Shown here piece after piece: positions 55,094 to 64,000 of a stretch of DNA of 64,000 bases. How positions within the stretch are numbered: position 1 is the stretch's first letter; every line of letters begins with the position of its first letter. Source of the stretch: Paraburkholderia graminis C4D1M. Lineage in GTDB: Bacteria; Pseudomonadota; Gammaproteobacteria; Burkholderiales; Burkholderiaceae. A program made the translations under genes and the position numbers. Under the pieces are notes generated by a model. The model worked only from the letters and a program-made list of their open reading frames with translations, was not told the DNA's origin and did no database searches. The stretch spans positions 434,001 to 498,000 of the forward strand of contig NZ_ABLD01000003.1 in NCBI RefSeq assembly GCF_000172415.1. Reading direction: 5' to 3'.

Positions 55094-58000
55094 ATGACCG
55101 CTCGCCTGCCCATCGACGGCACGCCCGCTCTCGCCGACTACAAGCTGTCCGACAATCTCACCGCGACCCGCGGCCGCATCTTTCTGACCGGCACGCAGGC
55201 GCTCGTGCGCCTCGCGTTGATGCAGCGCGCGCTCGACCAGGCGCGCGGCATGAACACCGCCGGCTTCATCAGCGGCTATCGCGGCTCGCCGCTCGGCATG
55301 GTCGATCAGCAATTGTGGAAGGCGAAGAAACTGCTCGAAGCGAGCGACGTGCGCTTTCTGCCCGCGATCAACGAAGAACTCGGCGGCACCGCCGTGCTCG
55401 GCACGCAGCGCGTGGAAGCGGACCCGGAACGCACGGTCGAAGGCGTGTTCGCGATGTGGTATGGCAAGGGCCCCGGCGTCGACCGCGCGGGCGACGCGCT
55501 CAAGCACGGCAACGCGTACGGCTCGTCGCCGCATGGCGGCGTGCTGGTCGTGGCCGGCGACGATCACGGCTGCGTGTCGTCGTCGATGCCGCATCAAAGC
55601 GATTTCGCGATGATGGCGTGGCACATGCCGGTCGTGAATCCGTCGAACATCGCCGACATGCTCGAGTTCGGGCTGTACGGCTGGGCGCTGTCGCGCTTCT
55701 CGGGCGCGTGGGTCGGCTACAAGGCGATCTCCGAAACCGTCGAATCGGGCTCGACCGTCGATCTCGATGCGCTGCGAACCGACTGGACCGTCCCGCACGA
55801 TTTCGAAGTGCCGGCAGGCGGCCTGCATAACCGCTGGCCCGACTTGCCGAGCCTCACCATCGAATCGCGGATGCACGCGAAACTCGACGCGGTGCGCCAT
55901 TTCGCCAGGACCAACAGCATCGACAAATGGATCGCGCCGAGTCCGCATGCGAACGTCGGCATCGTCACGTGCGGCAAGGCGCATCTCGACCTGATGGAGA
56001 CGTTGCGCCGCCTCGATCTGACCGTCGCCGACCTGGACGCGGCCGGCGTGCGCATCTACAAGGTCGGCTTGTCGTTTCCGCTGGAAATGACGCGCATCGA
56101 TACGTTCGTCGACGGTCTTTCCGAAGTGCTCGTGATCGAGGAGAAAGGCCTGGTCATCGAGCAGCAGATCAAGGACTATCTGTACAACCGCACGCAAGGC
56201 GCGCGGCCGGCCGTGATCGGCAAGCATGCGGAAGACGGCAGCATGCTGCTGTCGTCGCTCGGTGAATTGCGGCCTTCGCGCATTCTGCCTGTGTTCGCGA
56301 ACTGGCTCGCGAAGCACAAGCCCGCGCTCGATCGTCGGGAACGCGTGGTCGATCTGGTCGCGCCGCAAATTCTTTCGAACGCCGCCGACAGCGTGAAGCG
56401 CACGCCTTACTTCTGCTCGGGCTGCCCGCACAATACATCGACGAAAGTGCCTGAAGGTTCGATTGCGCAGGCGGGCATCGGCTGTCACTTCATGGCTTCG
56501 TGGATGGAGCGCGACACCACCGGTCTCATTCAGATGGGCGGCGAAGGCGTCGACTGGGCATCGCATTCGATGTTCACGAAAACGCGCCACGTGTTCCAGA
56601 ATCTCGGCGACGGCACGTACTTTCATTCGGGCATTCTCGCGATCCGCCAGGCCGTCGCGGCGAAAGCCACCATCACGTACAAGATTCTCTATAACGACGC
56701 GGTCGCGATGACGGGCGGCCAGCCGGTCGACGGCAGCATTTCCGTGCCGCAGATCGCGCGTCAGGTGGAAGCCGAAGGCGTATCGCGCTTCGTCGTGGTC
56801 AGCGACGAGCCCGAAAAATACGACGGCCATCACGATCTTTTCCCGAAGGGCACGACGTTCCATCACCGCAGCGAAATGGACGCCGTGCAGCGCGAACTGC
56901 GCGACACCGACGGCGTGACCGTGCTGATCTACGACCAGACCTGCGCCGCCGAAAAACGGCGTCGCCGGAAAAAAGGCGAATTCCCCGATCCGGACAAGCG
57001 GCTCTTTATCAACGAGGAAGTGTGCGAGGGTTGCGGCGATTGCGGCGTGCAGTCGAACTGTTTGTCGGTGGAGCCCGTTGAAACCGCGTTGGGACGCAAG
57101 CGCCGCATCGATCAATCGTCGTGCAATAAAGACTACTCGTGCGTGAACGGCTTTTGCCCGAGCTTCGTGACAGTCGAAGGCGGCAAGCTGAAGAAAGCCG
57201 CGGGCGTCGCGTTCGATCCGCAAGCGCTGACCGAACGCGTGAACGCATTGCGGCTGCCCGCCACGCAGCTCGATGCCGCGCCGTACGACATTCTCGTGAC
57301 GGGCGTCGGCGGTACGGGCGTCGTGACGGTCGGCGCATTGATCAGCATGGCCGCGCATCTGGAAGGCAAGAGCGCGTCGGTCCTCGACTTCATGGGCTTC
57401 GCGCAAAAGGGCGGCTCCGTATTGTCGTTCGTGCGTTTCGCGGCGCGCGACGAATGGCTCAACCAGGTGCGCATCGACACGCAACAGGCCGACGTGCTGC
57501 TCGCCTGCGATATGGTGGTGGGCGCAAGCGCCGACGCATTGCAAACGGTACGTCATGGGCGCACGCACATCGTCGTCAACACGCATGCAATTCCGAACGC
57601 GACCTTCGTGACGAACCCGGACGCGACGCTGCACGCCGACGCGTTGATCGACAAGATGCGGCATGCAGCCGGAGCCGAACGCATGTCCGCCTGCGACGCG
57701 CAGGCGCTCGCCACGCGTTTTCTCGGCGACACGATCGGCGCAAACATTCTGATGCTCGGCTTCGCGTGGCAACTCGGCCTCGTGCCGGTGTCGTTCGGCG
57801 CGTTGATGCGTGCGATTGAGTTGAACAACGTCGCGGTGCAGATGAATCAACTCGCGTTTTCGATCGGCCGTCTTGCCGCCGACGATCCCGCCGCGCTCGA
57901 ATCGCTGTGGCAGGCGCGGCATGCGGCGAAGCAAACGGTGCGCGTCGATACGCTCGATGAACTGATCGCGCATCGCGAAGGCCGTCTGCAGACTTATGGC

Positions 58001-58681
58001 GGCGCGAGCTACGTGACGCGTTATCGCGCGCTGGTCGACGCCGCGCGTCGCGCCGAACATGCGGTAGATGCAAGCAGCGAACGCGTGACGCGTGCAGTGG
58101 CGACGACGTTTTATCGCTTGCTCGCGGTGAAGGACGAATACGAAGTCGCGCGCCTGCACACCGACGCCGCCTTCCGTGAAGCACTCGAAGCGCAATTCGA
58201 AGGCGTCGCGGGCAAGGACTTCGGCATCAAGTTCAATCTCGCGCCGCCGACGCTCACGCGCCCGCATTCCGGTGGGAATCCGACCAAGAAAACCTTCGGT
58301 CAATGGATGTGGCCGGTTCTCGGCGTGCTGGCAAAAGTGCGTGGACTGCGCGGCACGATGCTCGATCCGTTTGGCCGCACGCTCGAGCGCAAGATGGAGC
58401 GCGAACTCGCCGACGACTACGAAACCACGTTACAGCGCGCGCTTGCCAAGCTCGACGCCGGCAATCTCGAAGACGTCGCGAAGCTCGCCGATCTGCATGC
58501 TCGCGTGCGCGGTTATGGTCATGTGAAGGTCGCGAATCTCGCAGGCGTGAAGCGTGGCGAACGTGAACTCGCGGCGCGCTTGCAGATTGAAGCGGCGACG
58601 GGTGCGTCGGTGAAGAAATCGCTGGAGGATGTTAAAGGCGCGGGGCAGTTGCGCGGCATTCCGGTTGTGGTCGCGAAGTAG
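55094..58681 (+). CDS. Indolepyruvate ferredoxin oxidoreductase, fused subunits
   Basis: A 1195-residue TPP and iron-sulfur enzyme that oxidatively decarboxylates aryl-pyruvates to acyl-CoA. The start at 55094 follows GGAG by 8 bases. The N-terminal half resembles IorA: pyrimidine and TPP domains (SGYRGSPLGMVDQQ, FCSGCPHNTST, GGEGVDWASH). A Fe-S segment follows with CEGCGDCGVQSNC near 644 and SSCNKDYSCVNGFCPSF. The C-terminal part resembles the IorB gamma domain (VTGVGGTGVVTVGALISMAAH). Both partner subunits are present in one chain, so no second gene is needed. It stands alone, closed by a strong terminator. Confidence 0.93.
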   Translation: MTARLPIDGTPALADYKLSDNLTATRGRIFLTGTQALVRLALMQRALDQARGMNTAGFISGYRGSPLGMVDQQLWKAKKLLEASDVRFLPAINEELGGTAVLGTQRVEADPERTVEGVFAMWYGKGPGVDRAGDALKHGNAYGSSPHGGVLVVAGDDHGCVSSSMPHQSDFAMMAWHMPVVNPSNIADMLEFGLYGWALSRFSGAWVGYKAISETVESGSTVDLDALRTDWTVPHDFEVPAGGLHNRWPDLPSLTIESRMHAKLDAVRHFARTNSIDKWIAPSPHANVGIVTCGKAHLDLMETLRRLDLTVADLDAAGVRIYKVGLSFPLEMTRIDTFVDGLSEVLVIEEKGLVIEQQIKDYLYNRTQGARPAVIGKHAEDGSMLLSSLGELRPSRILPVFANWLAKHKPALDRRERVVDLVAPQILSNAADSVKRTPYFCSGCPHNTSTKVPEGSIAQAGIGCHFMASWMERDTTGLIQMGGEGVDWASHSMFTKTRHVFQNLGDGTYFHSGILAIRQAVAAKATITYKILYNDAVAMTGGQPVDGSISVPQIARQVEAEGVSRFVVVSDEPEKYDGHHDLFPKGTTFHHRSEMDAVQRELRDTDGVTVLIYDQTCAAEKRRRRKKGEFPDPDKRLFINEEVCEGCGDCGVQSNCLSVEPVETALGRKRRIDQSSCNKDYSCVNGFCPSFVTVEGGKLKKAAGVAFDPQALTERVNALRLPATQLDAAPYDILVTGVGGTGVVTVGALISMAAHLEGKSASVLDFMGFAQKGGSVLSFVRFAARDEWLNQVRIDTQQADVLLACDMVVGASADALQTVRHGRTHIVVNTHAIPNATFVTNPDATLHADALIDKMRHAAGAERMSACDAQALATRFLGDTIGANILMLGFAWQLGLVPVSFGALMRAIELNNVAVQMNQLAFSIGRLAADDPAALESLWQARHAAKQTVRVDTLDELIAHREGRLQTYGGASYVTRYRALVDAARRAEHAVDASSERVTRAVATTFYRLLAVKDEYEVARLHTDAAFREALEAQFEGVAGKDFGIKFNLAPPTLTRPHSGGNPTKKTFGQWMWPVLGVLAKVRGLRGTMLDPFGRTLERKMERELADDYETTLQRALAKLDAGNLEDVAKLADLHARVRGYGHVKVANLAGVKRGERELAARLQIEAATGASVKKSLEDVKGAGQLRGIPVVVAK

Positions 58682-58728
58682 CACGCGTTGTAGAAACCGG
58701 CGCAACGCTTGCTGCTGCGCAAACGATG

Positions 58729-58764
58729 AAGCCGCTTCATGTGTCGACATGAAGCGGCTTTTTT
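58729..58764. terminator. Shared terminator of IOR and cutC
   Basis: A perfect 14-bp stem (AAGCCGCTTCATGT/ACATGAAGCGGCTT) around GTCG with six T residues. The T run overlaps the cutC stop codon on the other strand, so it can end both transcripts. Confidence 0.88.
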
Positions 58765-59455
58765 ATGCGTTCAACAATGCCCTGACCTGCGCAACTTTGT
58801 CGATGTCGATCGGCGCAAGTCCGTTGCCGCCCACACGCACACCCGACCCAAAGTGCACCGCTTGCACTTGCGTCCGGCTCACGAAGCCGGCGACTGCATC
58901 GACTGTCAGACCCGCGCCCGCGAGCACCGTGCAATGCGATCCCGCCGCCTGGCGCACAAGCGCGCGGATCGTCGCCTCGGCATCCAGCACGGAAGGCTGT
59001 CCACCTGACGTCAGCACGTTCGTCACGGCATTAAAACCGAGCAGCACGTCCAGCGCTTTTTGCTGATCGCGCACTTCATCGAACGCGCGATGGAAGGTGA
59101 CGGCAAGGCCATCGGCGGCGTCGATTGCGCGCGCCAGTTGTTCGCGATCGATCTCGCCGTCAACGTTCAACATGCCGATCACCACGCCGTTCGCGCCCGC
59201 CGCTTTCACGGCGCGCACGTCATGCAGCATCAGCGCATGATCGTCGGCATCGTAGACAAACGAACGGCTGTGAGGACGCACGATCACGTTGACGGGAATG
59301 GAGACCGCGTTCACCACGGCTTCGATCAGACCGATGCTCGGCGTGAGCCCGCCCTCGCCCATCGCGGTGACGAGTTCGAGACGGTCAGCGCCCGCCTGCG
59401 CGGCGAGCCGCGCGTCGGCAACGGTAGTGGCAATGACTTCGAGCAGAACGGACAT
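58763..59455 (-). CDS. cutC: CutC family protein
   Basis: A 230-residue TIM-barrel protein of the CutC family. Start at 59455 (MSVLLEVIATTVADARLAAQAGADRLELV); upstream extension is rejected. Other matches: GEGGLTPSIGL, VIVRPHSRSFVYDADDHALMLHD, GVVIGMLNVDGEID, VTFHRAFDE and LTSGGQPSVLDA. Once called a copper homeostasis protein, its real biochemical role is not established. It is separated from the EAL gene by 35 bases on the same strand, so co-transcription is possible. Confidence 0.92.
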   Translation of the reverse strand: MSVLLEVIATTVADARLAAQAGADRLELVTAMGEGGLTPSIGLIEAVVNAVSIPVNVIVRPHSRSFVYDADDHALMLHDVRAVKAAGANGVVIGMLNVDGEIDREQLARAIDAADGLAVTFHRAFDEVRDQQKALDVLLGFNAVTNVLTSGGQPSVLDAEATIRALVRQAAGSHCTVLAGAGLTVDAVAGFVSRTQVQAVHFGSGVRVGGNGLAPIDIDKVAQVRALLNA

Positions 59456-59490
59456 GAGCGCAACCGTGTGTCGTTGAAAACGACATGATG

Positions 59491-60768
59491 TCAGAAGCGC
59501 TCTTCGTCCACCCAGTCGATATCGCCGCACAGCACGCAGATTTGTCCGCCAACCTGCGTGGCCACCGACAACGTCACGCACGGCAATGCCTCGTTGATCG
59601 ACAGATATGGACGCGTGACATGCACGCGCTCAGGTGCATTGATCGCATCGCGAAAGTACGGACGACGCAGCCAGTTCGCACCTTGCGCGTCGGCGAGCGG
59701 CAAGAAGCGCGTTTCATGCGCCGCGCGGTCGGCGCGCAGCACGACGTTGCGGCCCGCTTGCCGCCCTTTCGCGTCGAGCAGAAAGCAGCGCGCGGCGTGA
59801 TCGAGCGCGAGGAAATTCCAGCACACTTCTTCCAGCGGCTCGCCAGCGGCAAGCCGCTCGGCCGCGCGTTCGAAGGCGCGCAGATACGGCGCGAGGCGAG
59901 TCGCATTGCGGCGCTCGCCCGCTTCAGTCTGGTCGCGATAACGCTCGGTGAGTTCGCCGATGCAACTGGCCGCATGCGTCGCGTCGGCCGCTCCCGGATT
60001 CGGGCGGCCAAAGAAAAAGCCTTGCACGAAGTCGGCGTTGCAGGCGAGCGCCATCTGCGCTTCGTGCTCGGTTTCCACGCCTTCGATCAGCACGAGCTTG
60101 CCCGCTTCGTGCAACAGCGCGACGAGGCCCGGCAGGATCGTCGCCATGTCGGCGCGATGCGCGGCGTGCGACAGCATGATGCGGTCGAGCTTCACGATGT
60201 CCGGGTTGAGTTGCCAGATGCGCTCGACGTTCGAGTGTCCCGCGCCGAAGTCGTCGAGTGCAATCAGAAAGCCGCGCTCGCGGAATTGACGCACGGCATC
60301 CGCGAGACGCTCGAGGTCTTCCGCGCGCTGCTCGAGCACTTCGAGTACGATGCGCCGCGGCGGCAAGTCGAGACGCTTGAGCGTGGCGAGCAATGCGGCG
60401 GACAGATACGGATCGGTCAACGCGCCGGGATGCACGTTGAGAAAAAGCCACTCGCGTTCGGCGCCGAGCACCTTGAAGTTTTCCAGATGCAGCGTCTGCG
60501 CGAGCCGGTCGAGTTGCAACACGTCGCCGACGCGCGCCGCCTCGCCGAACACATCGAGCGGCGACACGGGCCGGTCGAGCATATCGTGCGCGCGCAATAG
60601 CCCTTCATAGCCGACAGCCCGCATGTGCGACAGACTGAAGATGGGTTGAAACACGCTCGTGAGCGTCAGCTCGCCGTGCTGCACCGAAAATCGTTCGAGG
60701 CCCGATGTCACTTCGACGTCGAAGCCATGAGGCGCGGCGGCCGTTCTTTCCTGTTGCGCAATCGTCAT
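59491..60768 (-). CDS. EAL phosphodiesterase with YkuI-like C-terminal domain
   Basis: A 425-residue cytoplasmic protein. The EAL domain (about 35-280) keeps Glu55 in EGLLR, Asn in LNVHPG, Glu in VLEQR, the DDFG pair, Lys in IVKLDR, Glu in IEGVETE and Gln in FVQGFFFGRP, so c-di-GMP hydrolysis is likely. The C-terminal 140 residues (LLDAKGRQAGRNVVLR, WLRRPYFRDAINAPERVHVT, PYLSINEALPCVTLSVAT, CVLCGDIDW) resemble the PAS-like sensor of Bacillus YkuI. No N-terminal membrane helix. The ribosome site GAGAGG lies upstream of ATG 60768. Confidence 0.88.
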   Translation of the reverse strand: MTIAQQERTAAAPHGFDVEVTSGLERFSVQHGELTLTSVFQPIFSLSHMRAVGYEGLLRAHDMLDRPVSPLDVFGEAARVGDVLQLDRLAQTLHLENFKVLGAEREWLFLNVHPGALTDPYLSAALLATLKRLDLPPRRIVLEVLEQRAEDLERLADAVRQFRERGFLIALDDFGAGHSNVERIWQLNPDIVKLDRIMLSHAAHRADMATILPGLVALLHEAGKLVLIEGVETEHEAQMALACNADFVQGFFFGRPNPGAADATHAASCIGELTERYRDQTEAGERRNATRLAPYLRAFERAAERLAAGEPLEEVCWNFLALDHAARCFLLDAKGRQAGRNVVLRADRAAHETRFLPLADAQGANWLRRPYFRDAINAPERVHVTRPYLSINEALPCVTLSVATQVGGQICVLCGDIDWVDEERF

Positions 60769-61055
60769 GCAATCCTCTCACGCGAGAGCCGGGCCGGTCA
60801 GAACGCGGATGCGAACAACCCACGGCGCCATTGCTCCAAAATGTGCGTCATCGATATGGCTTAAGCAAGCTCCATGCGCACGCTTGCGCACATAGCGATG
60901 TAACTCGCGTGAAAGATTGCACCGACGGTATGGCGCGTGCGCCACCGGAGGGCGAGCGCGCACCGTTAAGGTGCGATGGGCGTGCGTGTGCGCGCCCTGG
61001 CTCCGATGCGCCGATCCGTCGGATAATCCCCGTTGTCTATTTAAGCCCTGTACCG

Positions 61056-62705
61056 ATGGATATCGTCTTCACCGTATTGATTCTTCTGCTTGCCGTGGCA
61101 GCCTCGGGTGTCGTGACCCGCTTGCTGCCCTTGCCTTTGCCGCTCGTGCAAATCGCGATGGGCGCGATGCTCGCATGGCCGAAGCTCGGGCTGCATGTCA
61201 CGTTCGACCCTGAAATCTTCATGATGCTATTCATTCCGCCGCTGCTGTTCGCCGACGGATGGCGCATTCCGAAACGCGAATTTTTCATGGCGCGCCGCTC
61301 GATCCTGATGCTCGCGCTCGGCCTCGTGTTCATGACGGTGCTGGCCATCGGCTACTTCGTGCACGCGCTGGTGCCGTCGATGCCGCTGCCGGTCGCGTTC
61401 GCACTCGCCGCGGTCCTCTCGCCGACCGATGCCGTCGCGCTCTCGGGTATCGCCGGCAAAGGCAAGGTGCCGGGCAGGCTGATGCATATTCTCGAAGGCG
61501 AAGCGTTGATGAACGACGCGTCCGGCCTCGTCGCGCTCAAGTTCGCGATCGCCGCTGCGTTGACCGGCGTGTTTTCATTGCGCGATGCGTCGATCAGCTT
61601 CGTGATCATCGCCGTCGGCGGTCTCGCGACGGGCGCGGCGGTGAGCTGGCTGTTCAGCTTCGTGTCCGTGCGCTTTCTCAATCTGACGGAAGAAGGCGAC
61701 CCGGCGCCCGGCGTCGTGATGACGCTGCTGATTCCGTTCGCCGCCTACCTGATCGCCGAACGCTTCGAGCTCTCGGGCATTCTCGCGGCGGTCGCCGCCG
61801 GCATGATGATGAACTACACGACGCTCGCCACGTCGGGATCGGTCTCGTCGCGCCTGCGCGCAAACAATACGTGGATGATGATCGAGTTCGTCTTCAACGG
61901 CATGGTGTTCATTCTGCTGGGGCTGCAGTTCCCGCACATTCTCGGCCGCGCGCTGCTCGACGCGCATCAAACGAGCGACGCGCAAGTGGGACGCCTGATC
62001 GGCTACATCGCGGTCGTCGCTGTCGCGCTGTATGCGTTGCGCTTTACGTGGGTGTGGCTGCTGCGCTGGTTTTCGAGCCGCGGCGCAGCGCGGCATGGCC
62101 TCGTCAACGCGGTGCCGGGGCTGCGCACCGTGGCGGTTACGACAGTTGCCGGCGTGCGCGGGGCGGTGACGCTTGCCGGCGTGTTGTCGTTGCCCGAGAC
62201 ATTGCCTGGCGGCGCTGCGTTGCCTGGGCGCGACCTCGCGATCTTTATCGCGTCGGGCGTGATTCTGGTGTCGCTCGTCGTCGGCGTGATTGCGTTGCCG
62301 TTGCTCCTGCGCGGATGGCGCCGCGGCAAGGACCCGCACGCCGCGGAAGAAGCGCTCGCGCGCACGATGGCGGCGCAAGCGGCGATCCGCGCCGTCGACG
62401 ATCTGCATGACAAGGAGTGCGCGAATCTCGACGAATCGGCCTCGGCCTATGCCGCCGACGTGACCGCGCGCGTCATGGATATTTATCGCCGCAGGCTGAC
62501 GGCACTCGCCGGAGATCAGGAACCGCGCGACATGGCGCGGCGCGCGGACGCACTGGAATTTCGCATGAAGCTCTCCGCAATGCGTGCCGAGCGCCAGGTA
62601 TTGCTCAGCTTGCGCAGCAATCAGACCATCAACGACGAAACGTTCAACAAGCTCATGCATGAAGTGGATTTGTCGGAGACGGCGCTGACCGCGCGCTGGA
62701 AGTAA
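61056..62705 (+). CDS. CPA1-family Na+/H+ antiporter
   Basis: A 549-residue inner-membrane antiporter. The start at 61056 gives MDIVFTVLILLLAVAASG; the earlier open frame is discarded. About 12 helices precede residue 415. Functional motifs of the CPA1 (NhaP-like) family: FIPPLLFADGW, LSPTDAVALSGIAGK, and EGEALMNDASGLVALKF with the Asn-Asp pair near 152-153 that binds the cation. The C-terminal 130 residues form a cytoplasmic helical domain (HAAEEALARTMAAQAAIRAVDDLHD). The ion could be Na+ or K+; exact specificity is not evident. Confidence 0.92.
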   Translation: MDIVFTVLILLLAVAASGVVTRLLPLPLPLVQIAMGAMLAWPKLGLHVTFDPEIFMMLFIPPLLFADGWRIPKREFFMARRSILMLALGLVFMTVLAIGYFVHALVPSMPLPVAFALAAVLSPTDAVALSGIAGKGKVPGRLMHILEGEALMNDASGLVALKFAIAAALTGVFSLRDASISFVIIAVGGLATGAAVSWLFSFVSVRFLNLTEEGDPAPGVVMTLLIPFAAYLIAERFELSGILAAVAAGMMMNYTTLATSGSVSSRLRANNTWMMIEFVFNGMVFILLGLQFPHILGRALLDAHQTSDAQVGRLIGYIAVVAVALYALRFTWVWLLRWFSSRGAARHGLVNAVPGLRTVAVTTVAGVRGAVTLAGVLSLPETLPGGAALPGRDLAIFIASGVILVSLVVGVIALPLLLRGWRRGKDPHAAEEALARTMAAQAAIRAVDDLHDKECANLDESASAYAADVTARVMDIYRRRLTALAGDQEPRDMARRADALEFRMKLSAMRAERQVLLSLRSNQTINDETFNKLMHEVDLSETALTARWK

Positions 62706-62724
62706 CGTCGTCTCCTGAAAACGA

Positions 62725-64000
62725 TCAGGCTACCGGCCCTTGCACCGGCTTCCTTCGGAGCAGCGCGTAAAGAATGATCGCGCCGAACGTGGCCGTGCCG
62801 ATGCCGCCAAGACCAAAGCCGCCGAGTTTCAGCGAGAAGTCGCCGGCGCCGAGCACGAGCGTGACCGCGGCCACGATCAGATTGCGGTTATCAGAGAAGT
62901 CCACTTTGTTGACGACCCAGATGCGCGCGCCGGTTACCGCGATCAGGCCGAACACGACAATCGAAACGCCGCCGAGCACAGGGCCCGGAATGGTCTGGAT
63001 CACCGCGCCGAACTTCGGCGAAAAACCGAGCACGAGCGCGATCAACGCGGCGATCACGAACACGAGCGTCGAATAGATTTTGGTCACGGCCATCACGCCG
63101 ATATTTTCCGCGTAGGTCGTCACGCCCGTGCCGCCGGCAAAACCGGAAACGACGGTCGCGAGTCCATCGCCGAGAAAAGCGCGGCCGATATAGCGGTCGA
63201 GGTTCTGTCCGGTCATCGCGCTAACCGCCTTGATATGGCCGAGATTTTCGGCGACGAGAATCACCGCGATCGGCGCGAGCAGCGTCATGGCCTGCATGTT
63301 GAACACGGGCGCCGTGAAATGCGGCATGCCGAACCACGCAGCGTTCGCAACGATCGAGAAGTCGACTGGCTTGCCCATGCCGAGGCCGTTCGTCACGATG
63401 GCATAGATCACGTAGGCCATCAGCAGGCCGACGAGAATCAGCAGGCGTTGCAGCATGCCGCGGCCAAACACGGCGACCGCGCCGACGCACAGCACGGTGA
63501 CGAGCGCCATCCACGAATCGAAGTTGCTGCCGCTCACGCCGCGCACGGCAATCGGCGCGAGATTCAAACCGATCACGCAGACAATCGCGCCGGTCACGAC
63601 TGGCGGCATCAGCGTTTCGATCCAGCGCGTGCCGACCGCCGACACGATCAGGCCGATGACCGCATACACCACGCCGCACGCGATGATGCCGCCCAGCGCG
63701 ACCGGAACGTTCATGTTCGGCCCGTGGCCGCCGTAGCCGGTGACCGCGATCACGAGACCGATGAACGCGAAGCTCGAGCCGAGATAACTCGGCACGCGGC
63801 CGCCGACCAGCACGAAGAACAGCAGCGTGCCGATGCCCGACATGAAGATGCAGAGGTTGGGATCGAAGCCCATCAGCAAGGGCGCGAGCACGGTCGAGCC
63901 GAACATCGCGACGACGTGCTGAATGCCCATCGCGAACATCTGCGGCCAGGCAAGGCGTTCGTCAGTACCGACGATGCGCCCCTCGACGGCATCTGGCTGT
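62725..64000 (-). CDS. NCS2 nucleobase permease (partial, runs off the window)
   Basis: A nucleobase transporter of the NCS2 family (UraA/RutG-like). The frame is open to the window edge: 20 residues QPDAVEGRIVGTDERLAWPQ precede MFAMGIQHVVAMFGSTVLAP, so the first codons are outside. Twelve to fourteen helices are visible; markers include GIGTLLFFVLVGGRVPSYLGSSFAFIG, LVAENLGHIKAVSAMTGQN, the substrate region GDGLATVVSGFAGGTGVTTYAEN, and GGVSIVVFGLIAVTGARIWV. Typical substrate is uracil or xanthine taken up with H+. 20 bases separate its end from the antiporter on the other strand. Confidence 0.93.
   Translation of the reverse strand, partial: QPDAVEGRIVGTDERLAWPQMFAMGIQHVVAMFGSTVLAPLLMGFDPNLCIFMSGIGTLLFFVLVGGRVPSYLGSSFAFIGLVIAVTGYGGHGPNMNVPVALGGIIACGVVYAVIGLIVSAVGTRWIETLMPPVVTGAIVCVIGLNLAPIAVRGVSGSNFDSWMALVTVLCVGAVAVFGRGMLQRLLILVGLLMAYVIYAIVTNGLGMGKPVDFSIVANAAWFGMPHFTAPVFNMQAMTLLAPIAVILVAENLGHIKAVSAMTGQNLDRYIGRAFLGDGLATVVSGFAGGTGVTTYAENIGVMAVTKIYSTLVFVIAALIALVLGFSPKFGAVIQTIPGPVLGGVSIVVFGLIAVTGARIWVVNKVDFSDNRNLIVAAVTLVLGAGDFSLKLGGFGLGGIGTATFGAIILYALLRRKPVQGPVA

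Noticed and set aside
55088..58303. 1071-residue open frame on the minus strand
   Set aside because: Exactly antisense to the indolepyruvate ferredoxin oxidoreductase gene; high Arg/His/Ala and no family.

Overview
The window is high-GC and densely coded, with about 55 protein genes. It reads as the main chromosome of a beta-proteobacterium of the Burkholderia group (Burkholderia/Paraburkholderia/Caballeronia). The argument is family content: AceK, fused IcmF, fused indolepyruvate ferredoxin oxidoreductase, a KirBac channel, a Burkholderia-type porin, a YfeH-like symporter, a filamentous-haemagglutinin (FHA) protein with the extended signal peptide, DUF1840 and DUF1289. I see no rRNA, tRNA, CRISPR array, insertion sequence or prophage.

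Layout. 0-9.7 kb: end of metH, a small Lys-rich secreted protein, a DUF1840 protein, argS, a SPOR-domain protein, dsbA, an SDR, a cobalamin-type binding protein, a peptide-binding ABC protein and an MBL-fold hydrolase. 9.7-16.9 kb: a LiuR-like MerR regulator with a palindromic box, aceK, a beta-carbonic anhydrase behind four 11-bp-phased TAACC repeats, then a thiolase/SDR/acyl-CoA dehydrogenase/YchJ cluster. 17.5-24 kb: a secreted alpha/beta hydrolase and the most unusual gene of the window, one reading frame that joins an FHA-type TpsA exoprotein to the outer-membrane barrel of its TpsB transporter, without POTRA domains.

24.4-28.9 kb is a complete bioA-bioF-bioD-bioB operon. 28.9-35 kb holds a sulfate-binding protein, an RBBP9-like hydrolase, ghrA preceded by an unrecorded 42-codon ORF with a near-perfect ribosome site, HMG-CoA lyase, and a coupled YbaK/DUF1289/MaoC/MBL run. 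35.4-43.5 kb: EamA exporter with divergent Lrp regulator, fluoroacetate-dehalogenase-like hydrolase, nitronate-monooxygenase-like flavoprotein with candidate operators, IcmF and a LysR regulator. 43.7-49.6 kb: porin, a small secreted protein, a symporter and an EAL-CBS-GGDEF protein.

49.7-53 kb is a compact sugar operon (LacI regulator, AGE-family isomerase, PfkB kinase) with overlapping stop/start codons behind two near-identical 16-bp operators. The end carries two small conserved-looking ORFs, a perfect 18-bp inverted repeat, a KirBac channel, the 1195-residue indolepyruvate ferredoxin oxidoreductase, cutC, an EAL protein with a YkuI-like sensor, a CPA1 Na+/H+ antiporter and a truncated NCS2 permease.

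Most of the window is ordinary core metabolism. The parts that deserve attention are the TpsA-TpsB chimera, the hidden ORF before ghrA, and several short phased or palindromic repeats upstream of carbonic anhydrase, the LacI operon, the nitronate-monooxygenase gene and the KirBac gene.
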